NCBI GenBank assembly: GCA_020161015.1
Contig: JAIUOT010000057.1
Location: 1-64,000 of the forward strand
DNA length: 64,000 bases
Origin: Actinomycetota bacterium
GTDB lineage: Bacteria; Actinomycetota; Actinomycetes; Propionibacteriales; Propionibacteriaceae
Reading direction: 5' to 3'
Part shown: positions 36,418-45,897 of the stretch, piece by piece
How positions within the stretch are numbered: position 1 is the first letter of the stretch
How the letters are laid out: each line of letters begins with the position of its first letter
Position numbers and translations under genes: made by a program
Notes under the pieces: model-generated
What the model saw: only the letters and a program-made list of their open reading frames with translations
Told to the model about the DNA's origin: nothing
The model's database searches: none

Positions 36418-38295
36418 TCAGGCGCGTCCGGTGGCGAGGACGATCACGCGATCGGCGGGATCGAACGTGACCTGCTCGGCCTTCCTCGGGTTCACGCGGA
36501 CGCCGTAGCCGTGCCGTCCGTGGTGGGCGTGCTCGGCGACGCGATACCCGATCGCGGTCTCGCCGCGGCGGCGGGCCGCCTCCAGCACCGTGTAGAAGTC
36601 CACGGGCCGGCCCGGGACGACGTACTCGGTGACCGGGTTGAGGTAGATCTCGCTGCCCTCGCTCTCGAAGAGGGTCTCGAACACCTCTGTCAGGCGACGG
36701 TTCTCCGACACCTGCGAGAGCAGCAGGGCGATCAGCTTGTCACTGACGATGAAGTCGTCGGCCTGGGTCACCTCGGCGAGTTCGCGGTTGGCGTCGTCCA
36801 GCATCTCGCTCACGATGTTCAGCGTGAACCCGCCGTGGCTGGAGAGGTCGCGCAGCTGGAGGAGGGTCACCAGGGTGCGGCTGTCCGCGCGCTGGAGGTC
36901 CGGATCGGAGGTGTCCGCGAGCACGAGGATGTGGTCGAACCCCGACACGTCGAGCGCCTCGAGCACCGAACGTCGGGTGGGTGACGCGTGCTGGACGGTC
37001 GCCTCGATGTTCACCAGGGCGGGCAGCTCCGGCGGCTCGGCCGGCGCCACGATGCGCACCTGGGAGCCGGGCGCGACGTACTCGTCGAGCTCGCTCAGCA
37101 TCAGGGGCAGGTTCGCGTTGACGCCGAGCACCAGCGTGCGCTCCGGACGCATCGCGACCACCGCCCCGTCCGCCACGTTCTCCAGGTCGGGCGTGCCGGG
37201 CTCGGCCAGGCTGATCCGGCTGTCGTCCTCCGCGATCACGATCACCTGGTCGCCGTCTCCCAGGACGGTGTCGGGGGCGGGGTTGATCAGCACACGGCCG
37301 CCGGCCACCAGGCCGATCGCCGTGCAGTCGGCGAAGGCGAGCTGGGCGTCGAAGTAGCTCCTGCCCACCAGCGACGGCTGCTCGGTGAAGTAGATCTCGT
37401 CGCCGTCGAAGTCGAGCAGTTCGGAGTACACGACAGAGAGTCCGGACTGGCGGCAGGTCTGCACGGTGATCCGCGCGATCAGCTCCGACCCGAGTACCCA
37501 GTGGGCCTCGTCCCGGCCGACCAGTCGCGCCACCTCGAGGTTGGTCGGGTCCGCCAGCTCTCCGACGATGTGGTAGCGGCCGTCCGGGCGGTCGGGGTCG
37601 TTGGTGAGGGCCAGGGCCGTCTTGATCACCTCTGCGTCCGGCTCGTTCGACCCCTCCGGGGCAAGGATGATGATGCTGCGCGCCTGCGCCGGGCTGACGA
37701 GCGCCAGGTCCGCCGCACGCTTGGGGTCGCCGGTGCGGCAGACGACCGAGGTGCGTCCCAGGTCGCCGGTGGACGCACGGATCGCGTCCTCCATCTCGAC
37801 CTTGTCGCGTTCGGCGAGCACCACGACGGATGCCCGGCGACGGGACTGGTTGGCGATCGAGAGCTCGTGGATGATCGAGTGGATCTTCGGGTTCCACCCC
37901 AGGATCAGCGTGTGGTCGTGCTCCAGCACCGTCGAGCGCCCCTTGCGGAGCTCCTCGACCTTGGCGTCGAACGCTCCCGAGACGATGCCGATGAGGCTCG
38001 CGACGATGACCAGGCCGCCGATCGTGATCACCAGCATCAGCAGCCGGAAGCCCCAGCCGGCGTCACCGCCCATGGTCCCGGGGTCCAGGGTGCGCATCAG
38101 GCCGCCCCAGAGGATGTCGATGAAGTCGCCCTCGCCGGCGTCGTCCGGGAACGCGCGGAACACCCACACCAGGCCGCTGACCAGCAGCACCAGGGCGACG
38201 GTGGCCAGTCCGAGCAGCCCCATCAGCGCGATCGTCCCGCGCGACATGACGTTGTCGAACCAGTAGCGGAACCGCTCGCCGGCGCTGTGCTTCAT
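36418..38295 (-). CDS. CASTOR/POLLUX-like putative ion channel
   Basis: 625 residues. Two membrane helices near the N-terminus (TIALMGLLGLATVALVLLVSGLVWVF; FRLLMLVITIGGLVIVASLIGIVSGAF) flank a pore-like segment (FIDILWGGLMRTLDPGTMGGD). Two long Rossmann/RCK-like cytosolic halves follow (HTLILGWNPKIHSIIHEL, SVVVLAERDKVEMEDAI..., RTLVLGVNANLPLMLSELD). This is the architecture of plant CASTOR/POLLUX and their bacterial relatives, gated by ligands such as Ca2+; ion specificity here is unknown. Unlike KtrAB/Trk, no TVGYG-type filter is evident. ATG 38295 with GGGGAGAAG upstream. Confidence 0.88.
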   Translation of the reverse strand: MKHSAGERFRYWFDNVMSRGTIALMGLLGLATVALVLLVSGLVWVFRAFPDDAGEGDFIDILWGGLMRTLDPGTMGGDAGWGFRLLMLVITIGGLVIVASLIGIVSGAFDAKVEELRKGRSTVLEHDHTLILGWNPKIHSIIHELSIANQSRRRASVVVLAERDKVEMEDAIRASTGDLGRTSVVCRTGDPKRAADLALVSPAQARSIIILAPEGSNEPDAEVIKTALALTNDPDRPDGRYHIVGELADPTNLEVARLVGRDEAHWVLGSELIARITVQTCRQSGLSVVYSELLDFDGDEIYFTEQPSLVGRSYFDAQLAFADCTAIGLVAGGRVLINPAPDTVLGDGDQVIVIAEDDSRISLAEPGTPDLENVADGAVVAMRPERTLVLGVNANLPLMLSELDEYVAPGSQVRIVAPAEPPELPALVNIEATVQHASPTRRSVLEALDVSGFDHILVLADTSDPDLQRADSRTLVTLLQLRDLSSHGGFTLNIVSEMLDDANRELAEVTQADDFIVSDKLIALLLSQVSENRRLTEVFETLFESEGSEIYLNPVTEYVVPGRPVDFYTVLEAARRRGETAIGYRVAEHAHHGRHGYGVRVNPRKAEQVTFDPADRVIVLATGRA

Positions 38296-38374
38296 CGGCT
38301 TCTCCCCTGTCACGCTGCGGCAGAAGCCTATTGGGTGGGCGCCAGCGGACGCCTCCGTCCGGCCGGCGACGCGC

Positions 38375-39391
38375 TCAGCGCTCGGCGAGGGGATCCGGCA
38401 TGGGGATGCCGAGAGCAAGGGAGAGCTGCCGGTAGCCCTCGACGATCTGCGCGTCGGGCCCGAACTCCGGATCCGGGCACACGTAGTCGTGGGGCAGGTG
38501 GGCCTCCAGGGGGACCTGGTAGACCTGCACCCGGTCGGGCGGGACGAGGCGGCGCACCAGCTGCTCGTTGAAGTCGTGGTCGATGCTGGCGTCCCCCGCG
38601 TTGCGCAGCAGCAGGACGGAGCCGCCCACCGAGGCGGCCGGCTGCCGCTCCAGCCACAGCCGTAGCCCCAGGAACGCAGCGATGCCCTTGAGGGAGTAGC
38701 GCGGGTAGACCATCCCGGCCACGTTGTCCGCGCCCTTCTCCGGCGCCCACCAGGCGTAGCTGTCCACCGGGGACAGCCGCAGGGCACGCGTCATCGCCGG
38801 CACCTGCCAGCTGGCGTAGCCCCCGGGGTTGAGCAGGGGCGAGATCAGCACCGTGTGGGCCACCTCCGGACGCGCCGCCGCGGCCCACATGGCCAGCGCC
38901 CCGCCGCCGGACAGTCCCATCACCTGGACCCGGTCGCCGAGCCCCGCGCCGGTGTCGATCGCCTGGTCGGCGAAGGCCCGGAGCTCCTCCACCGTCAGCC
39001 GGGAGAACTCGTCGGTCATCTTGTCGGCGAGCCCGTGGTGCGGCAGGCGCGGCACCCACACGTTGTAGCCCTGGTCGCGGTACGCCTTCGCGACGAGCCG
39101 GAACCCGTCGGGGGTGTTGGTGTAGCCGTGGAAGATCACCAGCGCCACCGGGGAGCGGGCGCCGGTCAGCGCGGCGATGCTGCCACCCCGCGCCAGCAGC
39201 GGCAGTTGCTTCTCCGCGGCGAGGACGGCATCGATCCCGGCGACCGCCTTCGCGTAGGACGCGTCCGGCTCGGGACGCGCGGTCAGGTCGGGATCAAGGA
39301 CCGGGGTGAAGAGAACGAGCGCGAGCGCGGCGAGCAGGGCGAGCAACACCCACAGGACGCGCCGGAGGACTTTCCGGCGGCGACGAGCCAT
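38375..39391 (-). CDS. membrane-anchored or secreted alpha/beta hydrolase
   Basis: 338 residues. The Arg-rich N-terminus plus hydrophobic stretch (RRVLWVLLALLAALALVLF) is a signal anchor. The hydrolase domain has VALVIFHGYTNTPDGF, the nucleophile elbow GLSGGGALAMWA (Ser), acid region LLLRNAGDASIDHDFNE and His in LPHDYVCP. It resembles esterase/lipase-type hydrolases of the carboxylesterase group; substrate unknown. ATG 39391 with TAACCT 6 bases upstream, so leaderless. Positioned between the channel gene and the oxidase operon, with a terminator hairpin upstream. Confidence 0.8.
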   Translation of the reverse strand: MARRRRKVLRRVLWVLLALLAALALVLFTPVLDPDLTARPEPDASYAKAVAGIDAVLAAEKQLPLLARGGSIAALTGARSPVALVIFHGYTNTPDGFRLVAKAYRDQGYNVWVPRLPHHGLADKMTDEFSRLTVEELRAFADQAIDTGAGLGDRVQVMGLSGGGALAMWAAAARPEVAHTVLISPLLNPGGYASWQVPAMTRALRLSPVDSYAWWAPEKGADNVAGMVYPRYSLKGIAAFLGLRLWLERQPAASVGGSVLLLRNAGDASIDHDFNEQLVRRLVPPDRVQVYQVPLEAHLPHDYVCPDPEFGPDAQIVEGYRQLSLALGIPMPDPLAER

Positions 39392-39397
39392 GACTTC

Positions 39398-39403
39398 AGG
39401 TTA
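39398..39403 (-). promoter_or_regulatory. leaderless -10 of the 39391 hydrolase
   Basis: TAACCT on the minus strand, 6 bases before the ATG. Confidence 0.5.
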
Positions 39404-39426
39404 GGACGAACGGATCTCCCCCACCG

Positions 39427-39460
39427 GGGAATCCGGACGGGGGCCGCTGCACGGATTCCC
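39427..39460 (-). terminator. hairpin terminating ctaC-ctaD-ctaF
   Basis: Perfect 9-bp inverted repeat GGGAATCCG / CGGATTCCC with a 16-base GC-rich loop, 19 bases past the ctaF stop. No U-tract. Confidence 0.5.
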
Positions 39461-39478
39461 GTGCGCCGGCACCGATGC

Positions 39479-39874
39479 TCAGTGCTGGTAGTCGCGCCGG
39501 TAGTACTGGTAGGTCCAGCCGGTGACCGCCCAGATGCCCAGGCCCACCCCGAGGAGAGTGAGCCACCAGCCGAAGACCGGGCCGAGGCCCATCAGCATCA
39601 CGGTGAGGGCGGTCCAGAACGGCCAGATGCTCGTGGAGGGGAAGAACCCGACCTCGCCGGCGCCCTCGATGATCTCGCCGTCCTTGCGGTCCTCGGGACG
39701 CGCGTCGATCTTGCGGGACTGGATCGAGAAGTACGTCGACAGCATCCCGAAGAACGCCAGGGTGAGCAGCAGCGCCACCGTCCCGATGATCTCGCGGGAG
39801 ACGAACCAGTAGACCGGTGCCACGGCCACGAAGAAGACCGTGATCATCACGAAGATCAACCGCTCGGCCTTCAC
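39479..39874 (-). CDS. ctaF: cytochrome c oxidase subunit IV, actinobacterial type
   Basis: 131 residues with about four membrane helices ([78 protein letters not shown]) and the conserved [13 protein letters not shown]. This small subunit is essential for oxidase activity in corynebacteria (CtaF) and corresponds to Rv2199c. GTG 39874 overlaps the ctaD stop (GTGA). The upstream in-frame start at 40105 lies inside ctaD and is rejected. Confidence 0.93.
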   Translation of the reverse strand: MKAERLIFVMITVFFVAVAPVYWFVSREIIGTVALLLTLAFFGMLSTYFSIQSRKIDARPEDRKDGEIIEGAGEVGFFPSTSIWPFWTALTVMLMGLGPVFGWWLTLLGVGLGIWAVTGWTYQYYRRDYQH

Positions 39875-41574
39875 TTCGCGTCTCCGCTCGTCAGTTCGTC
39901 GATGGTGTCCTGGGCCGGGTTGACCGGCTGCCGAAGCTCCGGACGGGACGCGTCGAGCGCGGGGGAGAACGACCGGATCGACGGCATCTTGTCGAAGTTG
40001 AACCGCGGCGGCGGGCTCGAGGTGGCCCACTCCAGCGACCGTCCCCAGCCCCACGGGTCGTTGGTCTTCACCAGCGGCGCGTTGCGGCTGATCCACACGT
40101 TCCACAGGAACGGGAGCATCGAGACCCCGAGCAGGAAGGCGCCCACGGTCGAGACCTGGTTGAGGAAGGTGAACCCCTCACCCGGCAGGTAGTCGGCGAT
40201 CCGTCGCTGCATGCCCTCCACGCCCAGCCAGTGCTGCACGAGGAAGGTCAGGTGGAAGCCGATGAACAACAGCCAGAAGTGCAGCTTGCCCAGCCGCTCG
40301 TTCAGCATCCGTCCGGTGAGCTTGGGCCACCAGAAGTAGAAGCCCGCGAACATCGCGAAGACCACGGTGCCGAACAGGACGTAGTGGAAGTGCGCGACCA
40401 CGAAGTAGGTGTCCGACACCGGGAAGTCCAGGGGCGGGGACGCCAGCATGATGCCGGTCAGGCCACCGAAGAGGAACGAGGTGAGGAAGCCGATCGCCCA
40501 GACCATGGGCGTGTCGAAGGTCAGGGCACCGCCCCACATCGTGCCGATCCAGTTGAAGAACTTCACCCCGGTCGGGACGGCGATCAGGAAGGTCATGAAC
40601 GAGAAGAACGGCAGGTTCACCGCGCCGGTGACGAACATGTGGTGGGCCCACACCGAGATCGACAGGGCGCCGATCGCCAGGGTCGCCGCGACCAGCCCGA
40701 TGTAGCCGAAGATCGGCTTGCGGCTGAAGACCGGCAGGATCTCGGTGATGATGCCGAAGAACGGCAGCGCGATGATGTAGACCTCTGGGTGCCCGAAGAA
40801 CCAGAACAGGTGCTGCCAGAGCACCGCCCCTCCGGTGGCCGGGTCGAGGATGTGCGTCCCCATCCGGCGGTCGGCCTCCAGCACCAGCAGGCCCGCGGCC
40901 AGCACCGGGAAGCAGATCAGGATCATGATCGAGGTGACCAGGATGTTCCAGGTGAAGATGGGCATCCGGAACATCGTCATGCCCGGGGCGCGCAGCGTGA
41001 TGATCGTGGTGGTGAAGTTCACCGCGCCGAGGATGGTGGACAGGCCCATCACGTAGAGGCCCATGATCCACAGGTCTCCGCCGATGCCCGGCGAGTTCAC
41101 CGCGTCCGACAGTGGCACGTAGGCGAACCAGCCGAAGCTGGCCGCGCCGCCGGGGGTCAGGAAGCCCAGGCAGGCCGTGATCGAGCCGAACAGGTACAGC
41201 CAGTAGCTGAAGGCGTTCAGCCGAGGGAACGCCACGTCCGGAGCGCCGATCTGGAGCGGCATGATCGCGTTCGCGAAGGCGACGAACATCGGCGTCGCGA
41301 ACATCAGCAGCATCAGCGTGCCGTGCATCGTGAACAGCTGGTTGAACGTCTCGTAGTGCATGAACTGAAGGCCCGGGTAGGCCAGCTCTGCCCGGATCGC
41401 CAGCGCCATCAGGCCGGCGAAGGCGAAGTAGAGCAGCGACGTGATGAAGTACATGTTGCCGATCACCTTGTGATCGGTCGTGGTGAGCAGCTTCATCGCG
41501 AGCGCGCCCCAGCGACGGCGCTCGACGAGCGGGCGGGCGTCGACCTCGTCGAGGCTCAGGCGGGCGACGGTCAC
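39871..41574 (-). CDS. ctaD: cytochrome aa3 oxidase subunit I
   Basis: 567-residue haem-copper oxidase core, 12 helices. Haem a ligand in [10 protein letters not shown], CuB/Tyr crosslink region [16 protein letters not shown]-channel, [10 protein letters not shown] (CuB His pair), and [12 protein letters not shown] (haem a3 and haem a). A-type proton-channel residue Glu is in the HPEV helix. GTG 41574 overlaps ctaC (GTGA). In M. tuberculosis ctaD is far from ctaC; here ctaC-ctaD-ctaF form one unit. Confidence 0.97.
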   Translation of the reverse strand: MTVARLSLDEVDARPLVERRRWGALAMKLLTTTDHKVIGNMYFITSLLYFAFAGLMALAIRAELAYPGLQFMHYETFNQLFTMHGTLMLLMFATPMFVAFANAIMPLQIGAPDVAFPRLNAFSYWLYLFGSITACLGFLTPGGAASFGWFAYVPLSDAVNSPGIGGDLWIMGLYVMGLSTILGAVNFTTTIITLRAPGMTMFRMPIFTWNILVTSIMILICFPVLAAGLLVLEADRRMGTHILDPATGGAVLWQHLFWFFGHPEVYIIALPFFGIITEILPVFSRKPIFGYIGLVAATLAIGALSISVWAHHMFVTGAVNLPFFSFMTFLIAVPTGVKFFNWIGTMWGGALTFDTPMVWAIGFLTSFLFGGLTGIMLASPPLDFPVSDTYFVVAHFHYVLFGTVVFAMFAGFYFWWPKLTGRMLNERLGKLHFWLLFIGFHLTFLVQHWLGVEGMQRRIADYLPGEGFTFLNQVSTVGAFLLGVSMLPFLWNVWISRNAPLVKTNDPWGWGRSLEWATSSPPPRFNFDKMPSIRSFSPALDASRPELRQPVNPAQDTIDELTSGDAK

Positions 41575-42431
41575 TTCTGCTCCTCCCCTTCCGCTGCCGG
41601 GACGCTGGGCACGACGTTCGGGTAGACCGGGGCGGTGATCTCGCCGGTCTGGCCGGACGCCTTCAGCGTGTTCAGGTAGGCCACGTAGTCCTCCTCGCTG
41701 ACGACGTGGACGGTGAACAGCATGGCCGCGTGGTACGTCCCGCACAGCTCCGCGCACTTGCCGGAGTAGGTGCCGATCTTGTCCGGGGTGACGTCGAAGG
41801 AGTTCAGGCGCCCGGGGATCACGTCCAGCTTGTAGTAGAAGGCCGGGATGTAGAAGGAGTGGATGACGTCGGCCGAACGCAGGTTGAACCGCACCGGCTT
41901 GTCCACCGGCAGGTACAGGTCGGGGATCTTGTCGATCGTGCCGGCCTCATGGACGACGGCGCCGACGGCCGGGTTGGCGTCCTCCATGTAGGAGAACGAC
42001 CACGACCACTTCTGTCCGACGACGTTGATGGTGTGCACCGGCTGGTCGGTGACCTTCGCCTGGACGCCGTTCTGGGTCTGGACGGTGAAGAAGAACAGCA
42101 CGCCGATGATCAGGAACGGCACCAGCGTGTAGAGCAGTTCGAGCGGCAGGTTGTACTGGCGCTGCGCCGGCAGGTGGTCGTCGCCCTTCTTGCGGTAGCG
42201 GATCATCACCCAGATGATCAGGCCCCACACGAAGACGCCGACGGCCAGTGCCGCGATCCACGAACCCACCCAGAGGTTGCCGATCAGCGGGGCCCTGTCG
42301 GACGCCGCCTCCGGCAGCCCGAACCGCCCCCACTGGGCAACGGTCTCGGCACTGCAGCCGCTGAGGGCCACCGTCCCGACCAGGGCCGTCGTGGCCAGCA
42401 CCAGTCGCCTCGACCGTCCCTGTCGCCCCAC
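41571..42431 (-). CDS. ctaC: cytochrome aa3 oxidase subunit II, lipoprotein
   Basis: 286 residues. Lipoprotein signal with lipobox LSGC, two membrane helices ([39 protein letters not shown]), then the CuA cupredoxin domain: [22 protein letters not shown] (the two Cys, Glu, His and Met ligands). It receives electrons from QcrC. GTG at 42431 with GGAAGG about 9 bases upstream. First gene of ctaC-ctaD-ctaF. Confidence 0.96.
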   Translation of the reverse strand: MGRQGRSRRLVLATTALVGTVALSGCSAETVAQWGRFGLPEAASDRAPLIGNLWVGSWIAALAVGVFVWGLIIWVMIRYRKKGDDHLPAQRQYNLPLELLYTLVPFLIIGVLFFFTVQTQNGVQAKVTDQPVHTINVVGQKWSWSFSYMEDANPAVGAVVHEAGTIDKIPDLYLPVDKPVRFNLRSADVIHSFYIPAFYYKLDVIPGRLNSFDVTPDKIGTYSGKCAELCGTYHAAMLFTVHVVSEEDYVAYLNTLKASGQTGEITAPVYPNVVPSVPAAEGEEQK

Positions 42432-42494
42432 GAGGTGCCCTTCCGGTTCGATGCCTGCTCTTGGAATGCGCGAAACCCTAGCTTCAGGGGCAGG

Positions 42495-42845
42495 TCAGTG
42501 GAAGCTGTCCCCACACGCGCAGGAGCCCGTCGCGTTCGGGTTGTCGATGGTGAATCCCTGCTGCTCGATGGTGTCGACGAAGTCGATCGTGGCACCGATG
42601 AGGTAGGGGGCGCTCATGCGGTCGGTGACCACATTGACGCCGTACCAGTCGGCGACGACGTCACCGTCGAGGGTGCGGTCGTCGAGCTGGAGCTGGTAGC
42701 GCAGCCCCGAGCAGCCGCCGGGGGCCACCGAGATCCGCAGCGCCAGGCTGTCGACGTCCTCGTTGGAGATGAGGTCCTTGACCTTGGCGGCAGCCCCCTC
42801 GGTGAGGGTGATGCCGTCGGTGGTGACCTGGGAGTCGAGGGTCAT
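42495..42845 (-). CDS. erpA: A-type iron-sulfur carrier (HesB/IscA/ErpA)
   Basis: 116 residues with the three conserved Cys: one in APGGCSGLRYQL, two in the C-terminal GSCACGDSF. Delivers Fe-S clusters to apo-proteins; the neighbouring Rieske-containing bcc complex is a plausible client. ATG 42845 follows AGGA. Same neighbourhood as Rv2204c. Monocistronic or read with the downstream ctaC. Confidence 0.94.
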   Translation of the reverse strand: MTLDSQVTTDGITLTEGAAAKVKDLISNEDVDSLALRISVAPGGCSGLRYQLQLDDRTLDGDVVADWYGVNVVTDRMSAPYLIGATIDFVDTIEQQGFTIDNPNATGSCACGDSFH

Positions 42846-42939
42846 ATTGTTCCTGGATCCTTCCGGAATGAGGCTTCCTGCACTGCAACCGCCCCTGTGG
42901 GACGGGTATTCCGCAGTCAGGTCAGTCTACGTGAGGGGC

Positions 42940-43896
42940 TCAGGAACCCGGTACCCAGCCGGAGGCGATGCGTACCGCCGCGCCGGCCAGGGCCGCCGCG
43001 TCCACCGGCCCGGGCGGCAGCAGGTGCGCGGCCTCGATACCGAGGGTGCGCAGCTCGCGGCGGGCGAGGCCCGTCCCCGTCGTGACCAGCACGCACGGGC
43101 GTTGGGCCTGCTCGGCCCACTCGGCGACGGCCACGACGACCGGCCCGCCGCGGTCCAGGGCGGACAGCTCCGTGCAGCCGGTGACGACCAGGTCGGCCGC
43201 CCGCAGGGTCCGTTCGAGGCTCGCCTCCTGGTGGCAAAACTGCGTACCGCTGAGGAGCCGTCCCTCGGACGCGAGGACCGCCAGCCCCGTCCCGCCGGCA
43301 GCCCCGCCCCCGGGCGCGACGGCCAGGCCGTCCCCCCACTCCGCGGCGCGGGCGGCAAGGGCCGCGTCGGCGGCCAGGAGCTCTGCGACGTCGAGGCGGG
43401 CGGCGAAGGCCCGCCGGGCCAGCCCGCCCCCGATCCCGGTCGCCGGGAGCTCCAGGTCCCCGGCGGGCACGAGCCCGGTGACCACGCGTCCGGCGAGGGC
43501 CGCGCCGGCCACGTCGCGCAGGCCGGCCCCGCCGTCGTGGGCGGTGACGCCGGTCAGGTCGAGCACCACCTCGCGGTCGTCGGGACGCAGGGACGCGACC
43601 AGCCACTCGCCGACGTCCGCCGTGCCCGCCTCCGGCGCCCAGGGTGCCGTCAGCGGTTGCTGGAGGCCCACCAGGAGCCGTCCGGCGCCGCGCACGAGCC
43701 AGCGGTCGCCCTCGAACCGGGGCGAGACGCCCCACAGGGCCGCGACCGCGATCGCCAGCGGGGGGCCGCCGGCAGCGACCGGCACGACGGCCACCTCCGC
43801 GGAGGGTGCGAAGCCGCGGCCGAGGGCCGTCCCCGCCGCGACCGGGTCGAGGTCGCCGATGGCGCCGGTGACGACAGCGACGCGCAGCCTGCTCAC
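42940..43896 (-). CDS. glycerate-kinase-family protein
   Basis: 318 residues, Gly-rich two-domain fold of the GckA/GarK-type glycerate kinases (VAAGGPPLAIAVAALWG, LDLTGVTAHDGGAGLRDVAGAAL, GGGAAGGTGLAVLASEGRLLSGTQF, ADLVVTGCTELSALDRGGPVVVAVAEWA). It corresponds in place to Rv2205c. It is shorter than usual (about 370) and the N-terminal DSFKGS-like motif is absent (VVTGAIGDLDP), so kinase activity is uncertain. GTG 43896 overlaps the previous gene (GTGA). Confidence 0.75.
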   Translation of the reverse strand: MSRLRVAVVTGAIGDLDPVAAGTALGRGFAPSAEVAVVPVAAGGPPLAIAVAALWGVSPRFEGDRWLVRGAGRLLVGLQQPLTAPWAPEAGTADVGEWLVASLRPDDREVVLDLTGVTAHDGGAGLRDVAGAALAGRVVTGLVPAGDLELPATGIGGGLARRAFAARLDVAELLAADAALAARAAEWGDGLAVAPGGGAAGGTGLAVLASEGRLLSGTQFCHQEASLERTLRAADLVVTGCTELSALDRGGPVVVAVAEWAEQAQRPCVLVTTGTGLARRELRTLGIEAAHLLPPGPVDAAALAGAAVRIASGWVPGS

Positions 43897-44237
43897 GCCT
43901 GCTCCGGGAACGGCGGTTGCTCGAAGCCCCCGGACGGCGTGTCGGGGGGCAGTTCCACCGGCTCGACGGCCCCCTCGCCGTGCAGGCGCCGCACGGCCTC
44001 GCGGAGCGCGGCGGCCTCGTCGCGCAACCGGCCGGCGCGCGCGGACAGCTCGTCGAACCGGGCGGCGAGGTCCTGCTCGCGCCGCAGCGCCTCGGGCGGG
44101 TCGAGGCGCGGCCGGTCGAAGGCGAGCCGCCGGCGGGCAGCGGCGACGTCCGCGAGGTCGGCCCGCACGTCGTGGAGGGAGGCGAGGGCGCGCTGGTAGG
44201 CGAGCTCGGCCGCCTCGCGACCACCGGCTTCGACCAC
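43893..44237 (-). CDS. coiled-coil hypothetical protein
   Basis: 114 residues, almost entirely heptad-like helix (LAYQRALASLHDVRADLADV, REQDLAARFDELSARAGRL, DEAAALREAVRRLHGEGA) with an acidic Pro-rich tail. I do not recognise a family. GTG 44237 is preceded by GAGGGG. Coupled to the glycerate-kinase-like gene by a 4-base overlap, so the two products may work together. Confidence 0.6.
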   Translation of the reverse strand: MVEAGGREAAELAYQRALASLHDVRADLADVAAARRRLAFDRPRLDPPEALRREQDLAARFDELSARAGRLRDEAAALREAVRRLHGEGAVEPVELPPDTPSGGFEQPPFPEQA

Positions 44238-44273
44238 GTCCGACTCCCCTCGTTCCCCCGGCCGCCGAGTGAC

Positions 44274-44279
44274 CTAGGA
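44274..44279 (+). promoter_or_regulatory. -10 of the DUF3043 gene
   Basis: TAGGAT, 35 bases before the GTG at 44315; the leader contains GAGG. Confidence 0.4.
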
Positions 44280-44314
44280 TGTGGCAGTCATGTTCGCACC
44301 AAGCGAGGTTTGAA

Positions 44315-44893
44315 GTGGGACTGTTCCGCCCTTACGAGCGCCCAGAGGGTGAATCGGCAACGCCCGAGCCCACCCCGGCCGCCACCCCCGACACCGCCAG
44401 GGCGGTGGGGAAGGGCGCGCCCACCCCGTCGCGTCGCGAGGCGGAGGCCGCGCGCCGCGAGCGGCTCAACCCGACCCTGTCGCCCAAGGAGCTCCGCCAG
44501 CGCGAGCGCGCGGCGAAGAACGCCCTGCGCGACGAGCAGTTCGCCCGCACGGAGGCGGCTCCCGGCAAGGTGCTGATGCGCGACTACGTCGACTCCCGGC
44601 GCGGGGTGGCCCAGTGGTCGATGCCGATCCTGATGATCACGCTGGCCCTCTCGCTGGTCATCAGCGGGTTCGGCAACGACGCGGCGCTGGCCGTCACCGG
44701 CTTCACCTACTCGATCTTCCTGCTGATCGCCGTCGACCTGTTCCTGACCTGGCGGGGCTTCAAGAAGCTGCACGCCGAGCGCCTTCCGAAGGAGCCCCTG
44801 AAGGGGCTGGTCGGCTACATGCTCAACCGGGCGATCAACATCCGCCGGCTGCGGCTGCCCGCGCCGCGGGTGAAGCCGGGCGACCAGATCTAG
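44315..44893 (+). CDS. DUF3043 membrane protein
   Basis: 192 residues. A charged N-terminal half ends in the conserved SPKELRQRERAAKNALRDEQ and MRDYVDSRRGVAQWSMPILM, followed by two membrane helices (ILMITLALSLVISGF; LAVTGFTYSIFLLIAVDLFL) and a basic tail (GYMLNRAINIRRLRLPAPRVKPG). This matches the actinobacterial DUF3043 family and Rv2206. Function unknown. GTG 44315 is chosen over the frame start at 44279, which lies on the -10. Confidence 0.85.
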   Translation: MGLFRPYERPEGESATPEPTPAATPDTARAVGKGAPTPSRREAEAARRERLNPTLSPKELRQRERAAKNALRDEQFARTEAAPGKVLMRDYVDSRRGVAQWSMPILMITLALSLVISGFGNDAALAVTGFTYSIFLLIAVDLFLTWRGFKKLHAERLPKEPLKGLVGYMLNRAINIRRLRLPAPRVKPGDQI

Positions 44894-44895
44894 CC

Positions 44896-45099
44896 GTGGG
44901 CTACTACTGGGCGGTCACGCCGGAGCCCTCTGAGGAGGACGCCGCAGAGCTCGGACTCGAGGTCGAGTTCGACGACCAGGGCCAGGCGGAGGCGTGGCTC
45001 ACGACGAGCTACCTGGGGCTCTCCGGCGCCGGCATCCATGAGGTGACCCTGTACGAGAACGACCGGCTCGTCTACGGGCCGATGAGCCTCGACGACTGA
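44896..45099 (+). CDS. small conserved acidic protein
   Basis: 67 residues: MGYYWAVTPEPSEEDAAELG, then AEAWLTTSYLGLSGAGIHEVTLYENDRLVYGPMSLDD. The WL-x(n)-G(V/I)xxVTL...VYGPMSL pattern is found in a small actinobacterial family of unknown function. GTG start 2 bases after the DUF3043 stop, so co-transcribed with it. Strong Asp/Glu bias, no Cys, no membrane segment. Confidence 0.72.
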   Translation: MGYYWAVTPEPSEEDAAELGLEVEFDDQGQAEAWLTTSYLGLSGAGIHEVTLYENDRLVYGPMSLDD

Positions 45100-45111
45100 C
45101 CGCAGGGCCGG

Positions 45112-45855
45112 TCAGCGCAGCCGGGCGGCCAGCGTCTCCACGGTCGCCCGCAGCCGCTCCAGCACCCGGTCGCGGTCGACCGGCAGCGGGGCCTGCCAGG
45201 TGACGGCGACCGCCGCGAGGTTCGACGGCGAGGGCACCGCCACCGCGACGGACGCGAAGCCTTCCGTGACCTCGGAGTCCTCCTCCGCGAAACCCTGACG
45301 CCGGGTGGCGGCGAGGATCCCGCGCAGCTCGGCGAGCGTCGCCGGCCCGATGGCGGTGCGCCGCACCAGCGCGGCACGCGACGGGTAGAGGGCACGCACC
45401 TGCGCGGGGGGCAGGCCGGCGAGGATGGCCCGCCCGGACGCGGTCAGGTGGGCGGGCAGCCGGACGCCGACGTCGGTCACCAGCCGCGCCCGCCCCGCGG
45501 CACGCTCCTCGACCAGGTAGACCACGTCGGCGCCGAACAGCACGGCCAGGTGGGCCGACAGGCCGAGGGAGTCGACCAGACGGGCGATCGGCAGGCGGGC
45601 CAGCCGGGTCAGGGGCGCCTGGCGGGTGTAGCCCTGGCCGACTTCCCACGCGGCGACGCCGACGCCCCACAGCTGGTCCTCCGGGTAGTGCACGACGAAG
45701 GACTCAGCCGCCATCGCGTGCAGCAGGTGGTAGGTCGTGGAGCGCGGCAGCCCGATCTCCGCGGCGATCCGCTGTGCCGGGACGGGTGCGGTGCGCCCGG
45801 AGAGGAAGCGCAGCACCCGCAGCGCAGCGGTCGCAGCCGGGACGGGACGACTCAC
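45112..45855 (-). CDS. IclR-family regulator of the hut operon
   Basis: 247 residues. N-terminal winged helix (AALRVLRFLSGRTAPVPAQRIAAEIGLPRSTTYHLLHAMAAESFV), then the IclR effector domain (LAVLFGADVVYLVEERAAGRARLV, RLPAHLTASGRAILAGLP, FASVAVAVPSPSNLAAVAV). Divergent from hutH, which makes it the likely regulator of histidine catabolism; the effector could be histidine, urocanate or formiminoglutamate (inference). GTG 45855; a perfect inverted repeat overlaps its probable promoter. Confidence 0.9.
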   Translation of the reverse strand: MSRPVPAATAALRVLRFLSGRTAPVPAQRIAAEIGLPRSTTYHLLHAMAAESFVVHYPEDQLWGVGVAAWEVGQGYTRQAPLTRLARLPIARLVDSLGLSAHLAVLFGADVVYLVEERAAGRARLVTDVGVRLPAHLTASGRAILAGLPPAQVRALYPSRAALVRRTAIGPATLAELRGILAATRRQGFAEEDSEVTEGFASVAVAVPSPSNLAAVAVTWQAPLPVDRDRVLERLRATVETLAARLR

Positions 45856-45862
45856 GGCACCA

Positions 45863-45878
45863 GTCTCGCATCCGAGAC
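45863..45878. promoter_or_regulatory. candidate IclR operator
   Basis: GTCTCG-CATC-CGAGAC, a perfect 6+4+6 palindrome 8 bases upstream of the IclR start. It covers the near-consensus minus-strand -10 (GAGACT, 6 bases before the GTG) and lies upstream of the hutH -35, positioned for autorepression and hut control. Confidence 0.5.
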
Positions 45879-45897
45879 AGCAGTACCGGAACAGGCG

